24,234 nucleotides of DNA from an uncultured Lachnospiraceae bacterium (GCA_910577835.1 CAJTOU010000043.1:1-24234); one strand, 5' to 3'. Shown: positions 7,289-16,003, numbered from the stretch's first letter. The notes: a model not told the origin generated them from the sequence alone. Program-made: numbers and translations.

Positions 7289-10200
7289 CAGAATACGAAT
7301 TATGAATTTGAATTATAACGGAAACACCATTCGGATAGACGACGAAACCTTTGACTTAGGGGGAGAATCTACTCTGCTGTCTCTAAGAAACGGAGGCGGT
7401 AAAACGGTGCTTGTGCAAATGGTAATCAGTCTGTTTGTGAATAAAGCCAGCCGTGATTTTGCTGACCGCCCGTTTAAAAGTTATTTTACTACAAATCGTC
7501 CTGCCTTTCTGATGACAGAGTGGAAGTTAGACGGAGCACAGGGCTTTTTTCTTGTGGGTATGATGGTGAGAAAATGCCAGAATCCGGAAGAAAATAATAA
7601 TGAAGAACTGGAAATGATTAATTTTACTTCGTTTTATAAACAGCCCTGCGCAGGCGATTTGGACAATCTGCCGGTGATAGAGGAAAAGCAGAATAGCAGG
7701 GCTTTAAAAGGCTTTGGTGCATGTAAAAAAGAGTTTGAAGAACTGAAAAAGAAGCAGAGCCTTGATTTTGCGTACTATGATATGTCGAATCCCAATCATA
7801 GAAAAATGTATTTTTCAAAGTTAAAAGAATATCAGATTAATCACAAGGAATGGGAAACAATTATCAAAAAGGTAAATGTGAAAGAATCCGGATTATCAGA
7901 ATTATTTTCTAATGCAAAAGATGAAAAGGGGCTGGTGGAAAAGTGGCTTCTCGATGCAGTGGAGAATAAGCTGAATCAGGATAAAAACAAGATAAAGGAG
8001 TTTCAAAAGCTCGCTTATAAATTTATCCGTCAATATCGGGAAAATCAATCAAAGATAAAACGGAAGGAAAATATTGAGCAGTATTTTGAGGATGCTGATG
8101 AGATAAAAAGATACCTTTCAGAATATGAGACGGCGCAGAAAGCTCTGGAGATGCAGAAAAGCCGAATCGGCGCATTTATTGAGGATATACGGGAGAGAAT
8201 GATTTTTCTGGAGCAGGAGTTCGACAGGGAAACCATTGAGGCGGAGAAATTATCAAAGGAGATTTTGGGAATTGAACACGAAAAAATTTCTTATGAGATT
8301 TATCTGCTTGAGGATGAAAAAGAAGAAAAAATACAGGACAGAATTGCTTCAGAAATCAGGATTACTATGAGTGAGCAGGCGAAGGAGAATGCGAAAAAGG
8401 AGTTTTGCAGGCTGCAATGTGCGAAGCTTTCTGAGGAGGCTGCAGATTTTAAGGAGAGTATTTCAGAGCTGCAGGGAAAACTTGATATACAGATGATGGA
8501 ACAGAAGGACAGCGAGGAGGAAAGAAAAAAATTAGGCGGGAAGCTTTTTCGTTATTATAACAACTGTGTAAATTTATATAAAGATGAGTTGACAGAAAAA
8601 GAAAATTTATTTCTGGAAACAGAAAAAAAGAAGCAGGAATGTATGGTATGTTATGAAAAAGAAATATCTGAAAAAGAGGAGTTTTATGGTAAAATAAAGA
8701 AGCTTGAAGCGGTAATACAGGTATTTGACAGCACAGAAGAAGAATTTAACCAGAGATTTTGTTCGGACTCAGGCAGTCGGCAGAAAAACGGAATATGGTT
8801 TGCCAGAAATATTTTAGGAGAGTATGAGGAGGGAGGTCTGGAGCTTTCAGAAAAAAAATTTCAGGATGAATGGACAGAGTTGAATGTACTGCTTACAAGA
8901 CTGTCGGAGAAGTATTTTTTATTAAAAACAGAAGCGGAAAAGCTGGAAAGAAAAAGCGAGGAATTAAGAGTTTCTTCGGAGCAGGTCAGGCATGAGCTGG
9001 AGAAGCTTATGCAGCATAGGCATAGCATGCTGGAAGAAAAGGAACGCCGCAGTTTGATTATGCAGCACGTCTCTGCGCCGGAAAACGAGCTGGATAACAA
9101 AGAGTTACTGATAGAACGGCTCCAAAGAAAGGTAGAAGAGCTGGAGCGGATGAAAGACGAATATAAAGTAAAACAGAAAGAAAGCGAAAGAGAGTATGAG
9201 AATCTGGCACAGGGCAGAATAGTGGAGCTGCCAGAAAATGTGCTGAAATACTTCGAGGAGCTTGGAGTAGAGCCGGTATATGGAATGACATGGTTAAAGA
9301 AAAACGGGAGAAGCACAGAAGAAAATCAAAGGCTGACAGTACAGAATCCATTTCTTCCATATAGTATTCTTCTGGGAAAAAATGATATTCAAAAGCTGGA
9401 AAGCGTAGACGGGAATGTTTATACAAATTTTCCAATTCCCGTTATTATGCGCGAGAAGCTGGAGACTGCTCTGACGCAGACTGACAGGGCATTTCTGCGG
9501 CTTGATAAAATAAACTTTCTTGTGATGTTTAATAAACATTTATTAGACGAAAAAAAGCTTGAAAAGCTGTTAGAGGAAAAACAGAAAAAAATCAAACAAT
9601 GGAAAGAAAAAATTCAGATAAAGAACAGCGAAACAGAGGAGTATCGCAGTTATTGGAATGAAATCGAAAATCAATCATTTACTCTGGCTCTGATACAGGA
9701 AAACGAAGAAAAAATCAAAAAGAAGAAAGCAGAACAAGAGTGTTTCCATGAGGAATATCTGACATGCCAGAAGGAAAAAAAGAACAACGCGGAAGAACAG
9801 ATAAAAATAAACGGGCAAATCGAGAGTACAAAGGCGCAAAGAAGCAGAGCAGAACTGAGAAATCAGGAGTATCAAAATTTTATGGCGGCTTATCAGAGGT
9901 ATTTGGAGAACAGACAGGCAAAGCTTCGTTTTGAACATAAAAGAAAAGAAGCAGAAAAAAAAGCGAAGAACTTTATGCTTGACAGAGAAAGTGCAGAGGA
10001 GAAGCTGGCGGACCTTCGAGAGATAAAAAATAATCTGGAGAAGAAACTGGCAGGCGTTCAGTCGGAGCTTGTTTTGTTTAAAACTTATCAAAAGGAGGCG
10101 ATGAAGGAAGCTGAACAGGAAATTAATTATACGGAGTTTGATTATATGACGGCAAAAGTGAAATATACTGCTATCACAAAGGGAATTTCCGCTTCTATCA

Positions 10201-11714
10201 GCGATTTGACACAGAGCTTGAAAAGAGAGAGGGACAGATATGAAAAAAAGGAAAAAGAACTGAAAAAAAAGAATAAATATGATTTTTCCGAGCAGGAATA
10301 TATATCAATTCTGTGGTCGGAGGAGCAGGCAGAGCGTCTGGATAAAAATATACATCAGGCGGAGAGGGAAGAAAATGCGGCAAAAGAAGAAAATAACAGG
10401 CTGGAAAAGGAAATTACCCGACTGGAAACAGAAACAGAGTATATGCACAAACATCTGCTTGAAAAAACAGGAGGAACAATATTAAAAGAACGGGCTCTTA
10501 TTGTAGATACAGATTTTGAAACAAAATTAAAGCTGATGGGATATGAAAGGGAGAAAAAGCAAAAAGAAATAGAATATATTTCCACACATTTAGAAGCATT
10601 TCGCAGCACATGGGATGTAATGGCGGAATATACTGATTTTACAATAAACCATGAGGTTGAAAGACAGGCGTTGGAGCATTTTTCAAGAGAACAATTAAAT
10701 AAATATCAGGGAATGCTGCGGCGTGATTTAAAGGAACGGGAAAATGTAAGAAATGAACAGAAAGAAGCTTTTGAAAATATAATCAAAAGGCTTGCGGCAA
10801 AGACTATTTATCAGGAGGATTCTTTTAAAAAGGGATTTTCACATCTTCTGGGACTTACGGACAACGTATATCATGCAAAAGCGCAGCTTGAGACAACAAG
10901 GACGTCTTATGAAAACATGCTGGAAAAGCTGAAGGTTGATTTGGAGCATATTGACAGAGAAAGAAAAAATATTGAAGAGGTTTTTCTGGAATATGTAAAG
11001 GATATTGATGATGGTATGCGGCGGATTGATAAAAATTCGTCTATCTCGGTCAGAGGGAAGAATAAGAAAATGCTAAAGATTCTTGTGCCGGATTGGGAAA
11101 ATTATAAAGAGCTGTATCAAATTAAGATAAGCGATTATATGGAAGCATGTATCCGACGAGGAATTGAGGCGATTGAGAACAATCAGAATGTGGAGGAACT
11201 TTTGGGAAAGACAATTACCACAAAAAAGCTTTATGATGAGATTGTTGGAATTGGAAATATTGATATTCGTCTGTATAAAATAGAAGCGGAGAGGGAAGTT
11301 CAGATTTCGTGGGCAGAGGTTTCGGCAAATTCCGGCGGAGAGGGATTTTTATCAGCATTTGTAATTCTTTCGAGTCTGTTAAGTTTTATGAGAAGAGATG
11401 ACACAGATTTATTTGCAACAGGTGAAGAAGGAAAAGTACTGATTATGGATAATCCGTTTGCGCAGACAAATGCGGAACATTTGCTAAAGCCGCTTATGGA
11501 TATGGCGAAAAAAACGAATACACAGCTTATCTGTTTGTCCGGTCTTGGAGGAGATTCAATTTATAACCGGTTTGATAATATTTATGTGTTAAATGTGGTA
11601 AATTCTGGTCTGAGACAGGGGATGCAGTATTTGACAAGCAGGCATGTCAAAGGAAACGAAATCAAAAAAATGGAGCTGGCACAGTTTCGGGTGGAACAGA
11701 TAGAGTTGTTTTGA
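7275..11714 (+). CDS. jetC: Wadjet SMC-like ATPase JetC
   Basis: A 1479-residue SMC/MukB-like motor. The N-terminal half of the ATPase has Walker A in SLRNGGGKTVLVQ (K43, T44). Long coiled coils follow (about 250-630 and 760-1260), broken by a hinge-like globular part at about 640-745 (begins GRIVELPENVL, includes VQNPFLPYSILLG). The C-terminal head has the signature NSGGEGFLSAF (1352-1362) and Walker B VLIMDNPFA (D1392). JetC dimers with JetA and JetB extrude DNA loops and deliver circular plasmids to JetD. Asn1393 follows the Walker B Asp where most SMC proteins have the catalytic Glu. The start overlaps jetB by 14 bp. The frame is intact over 4.4 kb, so the system appears functional and not decayed. 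Confidence 0.92.
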   Translation: MSRINRIRIMNLNYNGNTIRIDDETFDLGGESTLLSLRNGGGKTVLVQMVISLFVNKASRDFADRPFKSYFTTNRPAFLMTEWKLDGAQGFFLVGMMVRKCQNPEENNNEELEMINFTSFYKQPCAGDLDNLPVIEEKQNSRALKGFGACKKEFEELKKKQSLDFAYYDMSNPNHRKMYFSKLKEYQINHKEWETIIKKVNVKESGLSELFSNAKDEKGLVEKWLLDAVENKLNQDKNKIKEFQKLAYKFIRQYRENQSKIKRKENIEQYFEDADEIKRYLSEYETAQKALEMQKSRIGAFIEDIRERMIFLEQEFDRETIEAEKLSKEILGIEHEKISYEIYLLEDEKEEKIQDRIASEIRITMSEQAKENAKKEFCRLQCAKLSEEAADFKESISELQGKLDIQMMEQKDSEEERKKLGGKLFRYYNNCVNLYKDELTEKENLFLETEKKKQECMVCYEKEISEKEEFYGKIKKLEAVIQVFDSTEEEFNQRFCSDSGSRQKNGIWFARNILGEYEEGGLELSEKKFQDEWTELNVLLTRLSEKYFLLKTEAEKLERKSEELRVSSEQVRHELEKLMQHRHSMLEEKERRSLIMQHVSAPENELDNKELLIERLQRKVEELERMKDEYKVKQKESEREYENLAQGRIVELPENVLKYFEELGVEPVYGMTWLKKNGRSTEENQRLTVQNPFLPYSILLGKNDIQKLESVDGNVYTNFPIPVIMREKLETALTQTDRAFLRLDKINFLVMFNKHLLDEKKLEKLLEEKQKKIKQWKEKIQIKNSETEEYRSYWNEIENQSFTLALIQENEEKIKKKKAEQECFHEEYLTCQKEKKNNAEEQIKINGQIESTKAQRSRAELRNQEYQNFMAAYQRYLENRQAKLRFEHKRKEAEKKAKNFMLDRESAEEKLADLREIKNNLEKKLAGVQSELVLFKTYQKEAMKEAEQEINYTEFDYMTAKVKYTAITKGISASISDLTQSLKRERDRYEKKEKELKKKNKYDFSEQEYISILWSEEQAERLDKNIHQAEREENAAKEENNRLEKEITRLETETEYMHKHLLEKTGGTILKERALIVDTDFETKLKLMGYEREKKQKEIEYISTHLEAFRSTWDVMAEYTDFTINHEVERQALEHFSREQLNKYQGMLRRDLKERENVRNEQKEAFENIIKRLAAKTIYQEDSFKKGFSHLLGLTDNVYHAKAQLETTRTSYENMLEKLKVDLEHIDRERKNIEEVFLEYVKDIDDGMRRIDKNSSISVRGKNKKMLKILVPDWENYKELYQIKISDYMEACIRRGIEAIENNQNVEELLGKTITTKKLYDEIVGIGNIDIRLYKIEAEREVQISWAEVSANSGGEGFLSAFVILSSLLSFMRRDDTDLFATGEEGKVLIMDNPFAQTNAEHLLKPLMDMAKKTNTQLICLSGLGGDSIYNRFDNIYVLNVVNSGLRQGMQYLTSRHVKGNEIKKMELAQFRVEQIELF

Positions 11715-11727
11715 AAGGAGAAAAGGA

Positions 11728-12495
11728 ATGGATTTTTTAAATATAAATTTTTTGGCTCTACATGCACAGGAGAAACAAAATATTATTTATAAAATAGAAG
11801 AAATATTAGACACGGCGACAGAGGATTATACTTTTGAACAGAAAATTCTTGCTCAGGCGCTCTTTATGGAACGGTATTACCTTTTTATACAAAGGATTCT
11901 AAATGCGCTTTCTGTGCCGGTTCCGGTTCTTTTGAGGGATATCAGGGATTATCTGTGGCATTACCTGAAGAAGGAATGTTCTGTGCAGGAGCTGGAAAAG
12001 TTTCACCATGCTTCAGCTTCGGTATTGAGTTATATACTGGTGGATGATGATGACAACCTTGATAAAACAGCGTGGGAAAAATATAAAGAGGATTGGGATA
12101 ATTCATTGTATTTTAATCTTTGTCTGGAGGAGGCAGCAAGTGAGTGGAGTTATATTCTGGAACAGATTGTAACAAAAAAAGCAAACTGGTATGAACTGAC
12201 AGATGGAGAATTTATGGCGATAGCAGGATATTATATTGATACGTTTGATTTGGAGCCTATATATAAAAAAGAAGATGGTTTCTATCGGGCAGCAGAAAAT
12301 GACCGCTATTGGTTAGAGATTTATGACTCACAGACCTTTGGAAGAGCTGTTTCCATGCTTTTGGACGATTTACGAATAGTGAAGGATATCGGGGAGGTTT
12401 CAGAGGAAGAAATACAAAGATTGTATGTACAGCAGCAAAATAAAATAATTTTTGATGAACAGCAGATTGAAAAAATAATACAAAAGCTTAAATAA
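11728..12495 (+). CDS. Uncharacterised protein, fifth gene of the Wadjet operon
   Basis: A 255-residue soluble, acidic, mainly helical protein that I do not recognise. It starts 13 bp after the jetC stop with AAGGAG just upstream (11714-11719) and no terminator between, so it is very likely co-transcribed. The N-terminal part (residues about 35-85; QALFMERYYLFIQRILNAL, then LLRDIRDYLWHYLKKE) has the look of helical repeat or DUF416/Imm-like immunity proteins, a weak impression only. Residues 108-150 are acidic and aromatic, and the C-terminus ends in a Gln/Glu-rich helix (IQRLYVQQQNKIIFDEQQ). There is no signal peptide, membrane segment or obvious catalytic motif. Possible roles are an accessory or regulator of Wadjet, protection of host DNA, or an unrelated immunity gene carried along. 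Confidence 0.8.
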   Translation: MDFLNINFLALHAQEKQNIIYKIEEILDTATEDYTFEQKILAQALFMERYYLFIQRILNALSVPVPVLLRDIRDYLWHYLKKECSVQELEKFHHASASVLSYILVDDDDNLDKTAWEKYKEDWDNSLYFNLCLEEAASEWSYILEQIVTKKANWYELTDGEFMAIAGYYIDTFDLEPIYKKEDGFYRAAENDRYWLEIYDSQTFGRAVSMLLDDLRIVKDIGEVSEEEIQRLYVQQQNKIIFDEQQIEKIIQKLK

Positions 12496-12695
12496 GATTT
12501 GATAAACTTTGAGTAGGAAAGGTATAAAAAAGTATTGGAAAGCATATATCTCAAATCAGAAGAGAAGATAAAAATATTATTGGAAAAAAGGCAGGATGAG
12601 CAGAAGGAAGATTAATTAAAAAAACGGATGACAATCAGCCATAGAAATGGTAAAATAATCCAGATAAATTGTTGACAGGATTGGAGAATAAAAAA
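12496..12695. other. Intergenic stretch with a short coding remnant
   Basis: A frame without a start, ending at TAA 12613-12615, reads VLESIYLKSEEKIKILLEK and then RQDEQKED. It may be the tail of a lost small gene. No hairpin followed by a T-run is visible, so the end of the Wadjet transcript is not marked. GGAG at 12683-12686 is the ribosome site of the next gene. Confidence 0.35.
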
Positions 12696-13661
12696 ATGAT
12701 ATATCAGAATATATTACAGGCAATAGGCAATACCCCCATTGTCCAGTTAAATCATATGACTGATTCGGACAGTGCGCGCGTACTGGTAAAATTCGAAGGA
12801 TTAAATGTAGGCGGTTCGATTAAAACAAGAACTGCATTCAATATGATTTGCAAAGCGGAGGAAGACGGTCTTTTACAGCCGGATTCCGTGATTGTAGAGC
12901 CTACCAGTGGAAATCAGGGGATTGGTCTTGCTCTTGTAGGTGCTGTAAAGGGATATAAAACCATTATTATCATGCCGGATTCTGTCAGCAGAGAAAGAAA
13001 AATGCTGGTGGAACACTACGGAGCTGAGGTGATTCTGGTCCATGACAGAGGAAATATCGGGGATTGTATTGAGGAATGTGTAAAAATGGCAAATCAGATG
13101 AAACAGGAAAATCCAAAAGTATTTGTTCCACAACAATTTGAAAACTCTGCAAATCCAATGGCACACCGCTATCATACAGGTCTGGAAATTTTGCAGCAGG
13201 TGGCTGGACCAATACATGGTTTCTGCTCCGGCATCGGTACAGGCGGAACGATTACTGGTATTGGAGAAACTTTGAAGTGTGTAAATCCCGATATTACAAT
13301 ATGGGCGGTAGAACCTGAAAATGCGGCGATTCTGGCAGGAGGAACTGTTGGAACTCATATTCAGATGGGTATTGGAGACGGTGTGATTCCTGGAGTGCTG
13401 AATCAGAATATTTATGATGATATATTTATTGTCAGTGATAAAGAAGCGTTGCAGACAGCAAAAGATTTGGCGAGACTGGAAGGACTGATGTGCGGGATTT
13501 CAAGCGGAACAAATGTGGCAGCAGCATTAAAACTTGCAAAAAAATTAGGAAAAGGTAAGACTGTGGTGACTCTCCTGCCAGATACAGCGGAAAGATATTT
13601 TTCAACTCCACTGTTTGAAAATATGGCGGCTGCAATCCCGCAGGCTTTAGACAATGAATAG
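12696..13661 (+). CDS. PLP-dependent cysteine synthase family enzyme (atypical)
   Basis: A 321-residue fold-type II PLP enzyme; the ATG at 12696 is chosen over a TTG at 12669 because GGAG lies at 12683-12686 and the N-terminus then starts IYQNILQAIGNTPIVQLN, as in cysteine synthases. The PLP lysine is K43 in GGSIKTRTA; the substrate loop is EPTSGNQGIGLA (68-79); the phosphate loop is GIGTGGTITG (179-188 region); and GISSGT near 265-270 contacts the PLP ring. The family makes cysteine from O-acetylserine and sulfide. Two positions are unusual: K-T-R instead of K-D-R after the lysine, and Gln74 where OASS enzymes have Thr in TSGNTG. These may mark a different amino-acid substrate. No cysE is nearby. 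It stands alone, ending at the bidirectional terminator. Confidence 0.85.
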   Translation: MIYQNILQAIGNTPIVQLNHMTDSDSARVLVKFEGLNVGGSIKTRTAFNMICKAEEDGLLQPDSVIVEPTSGNQGIGLALVGAVKGYKTIIIMPDSVSRERKMLVEHYGAEVILVHDRGNIGDCIEECVKMANQMKQENPKVFVPQQFENSANPMAHRYHTGLEILQQVAGPIHGFCSGIGTGGTITGIGETLKCVNPDITIWAVEPENAAILAGGTVGTHIQMGIGDGVIPGVLNQNIYDDIFIVSDKEALQTAKDLARLEGLMCGISSGTNVAAALKLAKKLGKGKTVVTLLPDTAERYFSTPLFENMAAAIPQALDNE

Positions 13662-13743
13662 TTCACGAATGATATTATGGCTGCAAACAAGCAGACAATA
13701 GTATAATCATATAATAAAAAATAAACTTATATAATTTTAAAGC

Positions 13744-13797
13744 AAAAATAATACAATATATAGTTCTGTGTGAAATACTATATATTGTATTATTTTT
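13744..13797. terminator. Bidirectional intrinsic terminator between convergent genes
   Basis: A perfect 21-bp inverted repeat: bases 13744-13764 pair with 13777-13797 around a 12-base loop. The stem is almost all A-T, with an A-run at its left foot and a T-run at its right foot (to 13798), so it can act on both strands. It lies between the cysteine-synthase-like gene (+) and the chemoreceptor gene (-). Low G+C in the stem is unusual for a terminator, but length and perfect pairing compensate. Confidence 0.75.
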
Positions 13798-13840
13798 TGT
13801 TTGATTTCCGGCTATATCAGCCGTTGATTTTGATTGTCTA

Positions 13841-15502
13841 TTATCTTCTCTGTTTCAGCTTAAACCTTTGTGTCTGATTCTGAAGCAGTCGTACCTGTTC
13901 AAAAAGTTCGGCGCTGACGGCAGCAGCTTCTTCACTGCTGGCAGAATTCGTCTGAACCACATTGGAAATCTGTCCGACTGCCTCTGTAATCTGTTGAATC
14001 GAAGCAGCTTCTGTCTGTACCGCTTCAGCGATTATACCGATATCACTGTTGGACTGCGTAATTAAATCAAGCGTTGTCTGTAATGTCTGTGATACTTCAC
14101 CCACGATTTGATTTCCCTTTTCTGCTGCACGCACAGAATTTTCAATCAGCTCTTTGGTCGCCTGAACTGCCTGGTCGGACTGATTGGCAAGGGAACGTAC
14201 CTCACTGGCTACAACAGCAAAGCCTTTACCTGCTTCACCGGCATGAGTCGCTTCCACAGCCGCGTTTAATGCGAGAATATTTGTCTGGAATGCAATATTT
14301 TCAATAGTTGCAATAATCTTTTCAATTTTATCAGATGAATTTTTGATATCCTCCATAGCAGATACCATCTGTTCCATCTGCTGGCTGCTGATAGTTACCT
14401 GTTCGCTGGTCAGATGAGCATTTTTCTGAGCGTCGGAAGCTGTTTTCACATTTTCAGCAGCACTGTTGGACAAATCATCTAAAGTAGCAAACAGTTCTTC
14501 TACGGCGCTTGCCTGCTGTGTAGCACCCTCTGCAATCTGCTGTGCACTGCCGGAAAGGTTGCCTGCATTGCCAGATACTTTATTTTCTGCCTGGTTGATA
14601 TAATCCATTGCTGTGGACATTGTAGAAGTAAAGCTGTTTATAGATGCCTCAATAGACTGAAAATCACCGATAAAAGGAACGGATGTATATACATTAAAGT
14701 TGCCGTCAGACAGTTCTTTCATAATATGATTAATATCCTGTATATATCCCCGAATCTGCTTTACGGAGTTTTCGAGAGTGGTAGAAAGGTCTCCCAGTTC
14801 GTTTTTAGCATGATAATTCAGTTTCAAATCCAGTTTTCCATCCTGAAGACAACTGGTTGTTTTGGTAATCATCAGAATTGGTTTGACTATTTGACGGAAT
14901 ACATACACAATCAGGCTGATTAGGCAGATAAGTACCAAAATAAACCCTCCAATAGCTGTATTGCGCATAACACGAATTGTTTCTTTCATATTTGCCGAGC
15001 TGGCTTCACTGAGCTCTGTTCCATGTTCCACAACATCATCTAACAATCCCACCAGAGTTGTAAGGTTGGACAAAATGGTTTTCTGATAATATTCCTGTGC
15101 CTGTGCAGGGTCAGTTTTCATAAGTTCCAGCACATAGGTGGCCGATTCATGCAATTTTTTATGTAAGGGTTCCATTTCCTTGTGCAGATTCAGAATAAAA
15201 TCATCATCTGTACCGGTATCACCATAAATCCACTGGCCCAAAATACAGCTTGTAGGGTCTATACTGCCGGTAAATTCAGTATTTGCATACAAAGCATTAC
15301 TTAGATTTGTAGACCATTTATAGTGTGCTGTTTCTGCCTGCTGTGCTCTGGAGAGCAGAGCATTTACCTGTTCATTGGCTGTTTCATTTTTTTCAATGAG
15401 ATTGATATTTTTGGTGACCATAATGCTGAATAAGAGTACAGAAATAAAAGCAAATATCACCCGAATACCAACCATAATGTTGATACTTTTACGCATAGGC
15501 AT
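13841..15502 (-). CDS. Methyl-accepting chemotaxis protein with extracytoplasmic CZB-like domain
   Basis: A 553-residue membrane receptor. The start at 15502 follows a GAAGGAAGG site; an upstream in-frame ATG at 15559 lacks one. TM1 is about residues 9-29 and TM2 about 182-203. Between them lies a region that matches a chemoreceptor zinc-binding (CZB) domain: H60 in AHYKW, C86 in CILGQWIYG, and H114 and H118 in EPLHKKLHE, the His-Cys-His-His set expected for Zn. A HAMP domain follows (about 204-256), then the cytoplasmic signalling coiled coil with the conserved tip FQTNILALNAAVEATHAGE (EATHAGE instead of EAARAGE). It passes signals to CheA/CheW and is tuned by methylation. CZB domains are mostly known as cytoplasmic; here it faces outside. 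Ligand: zinc or a zinc-dependent signal, by inference. Confidence 0.9.
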   Translation of the reverse strand: MPMRKSINIMVGIRVIFAFISVLLFSIMVTKNINLIEKNETANEQVNALLSRAQQAETAHYKWSTNLSNALYANTEFTGSIDPTSCILGQWIYGDTGTDDDFILNLHKEMEPLHKKLHESATYVLELMKTDPAQAQEYYQKTILSNLTTLVGLLDDVVEHGTELSEASSANMKETIRVMRNTAIGGFILVLICLISLIVYVFRQIVKPILMITKTTSCLQDGKLDLKLNYHAKNELGDLSTTLENSVKQIRGYIQDINHIMKELSDGNFNVYTSVPFIGDFQSIEASINSFTSTMSTAMDYINQAENKVSGNAGNLSGSAQQIAEGATQQASAVEELFATLDDLSNSAAENVKTASDAQKNAHLTSEQVTISSQQMEQMVSAMEDIKNSSDKIEKIIATIENIAFQTNILALNAAVEATHAGEAGKGFAVVASEVRSLANQSDQAVQATKELIENSVRAAEKGNQIVGEVSQTLQTTLDLITQSNSDIGIIAEAVQTEAASIQQITEAVGQISNVVQTNSASSEEAAAVSAELFEQVRLLQNQTQRFKLKQRR

Positions 15503-15621
15503 AATACCTTCCTTCTTTATAAATTTTTTTGGTAATTGTATTTTACAGAGAGTTGTCATTTGCCGACCAGATATAAAATATCATATATAACGCCTTTCTA
15601 CAATATATTCTCTGAACTTTT

Positions 15622-15651
15622 AGTATAACACAATTACAGGAATTTGTGCAA
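15622..15651 (-). promoter_or_regulatory. Probable sigma-A promoter of the chemoreceptor gene
   Basis: On the minus strand, TTGCAC (15651-15646) and TATACT (15627-15622) are 18 bases apart, and TG-T precedes the -10 box as an extended element. This places the start of transcription about 110 bases before the ATG. No sigma-28 flagellar-type sequence was seen. Confidence 0.55.
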
Positions 15652-15912
15652 TCCTTTTTAAAATAATCCGTATGAAATAATTTCCATAGTATTTTTTATA
15701 AGAAAATGGTACGATAAGCTGAAAAAATATTTATGGCAATATAAGTTTGTCAAAGCTTTCCCTGCATTTTGTTTACAAAGTCCGTTTTATAAAGGTTTAT
15801 CAGGAAATATGGAGTAATTTTCTGGAAAATAAAAAAATTTGATGACAATAACAAAAACAGGTGGTAAAATATGTGCTGAAAGAAAAACAGAAAATAGAAA
15901 AATATGAAAATA

Positions 15913-15941
15913 TGATATAATGTTATCAAACTTTGTTTGAT
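15913..15941 (+). promoter_or_regulatory. Extended -10 promoter and overlapping palindrome upstream of nth
   Basis: TG-A-TATAAT (15913-15921) is a good extended -10 box; no clear -35 box lies upstream. Starting four bases later is a perfect palindrome, ATCAAAC-TTT-GTTTGAT (15925-15941), covering the expected transcription start, a typical operator position. The arrangement suggests that a repressor could bind there, but the protein is unknown. Confidence 0.5.
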
Positions 15942-15948
15942 GACCTGC

Positions 15949-15964
15949 GCACGCATCTGCGTGC
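15949..15964 (+). other. GC-rich hairpin in the nth leader
   Basis: GCACGCA (15949-15955) and TGCGTGC (15958-15964) form a perfect inverted repeat, notably GC-rich in an AT-rich spacer, 40 bases before the nth start. Only three T-residues or fewer follow, so it is not a typical terminator; it could be a leader hairpin or a second binding site. Confidence 0.45.
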
Positions 15965-16003
15965 TTCCTTATGATAAAATAAGAAAGGGCACAGGAAAAA
16001 ACA

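Noticed and set aside
8861..9539. Several overlapping minus-strand frames inside jetC
   Set aside because: They are Ser/Leu/Phe-rich mirror images of the Glu/Lys-rich coiled-coil coding sequence and lack ribosome sites.
12873..13358. 161-codon minus-strand frame within the cysteine-synthase-like gene
   Set aside because: The plus strand carries complete PLP-enzyme motifs over the same bases; the minus frame has low-complexity composition and no start site.
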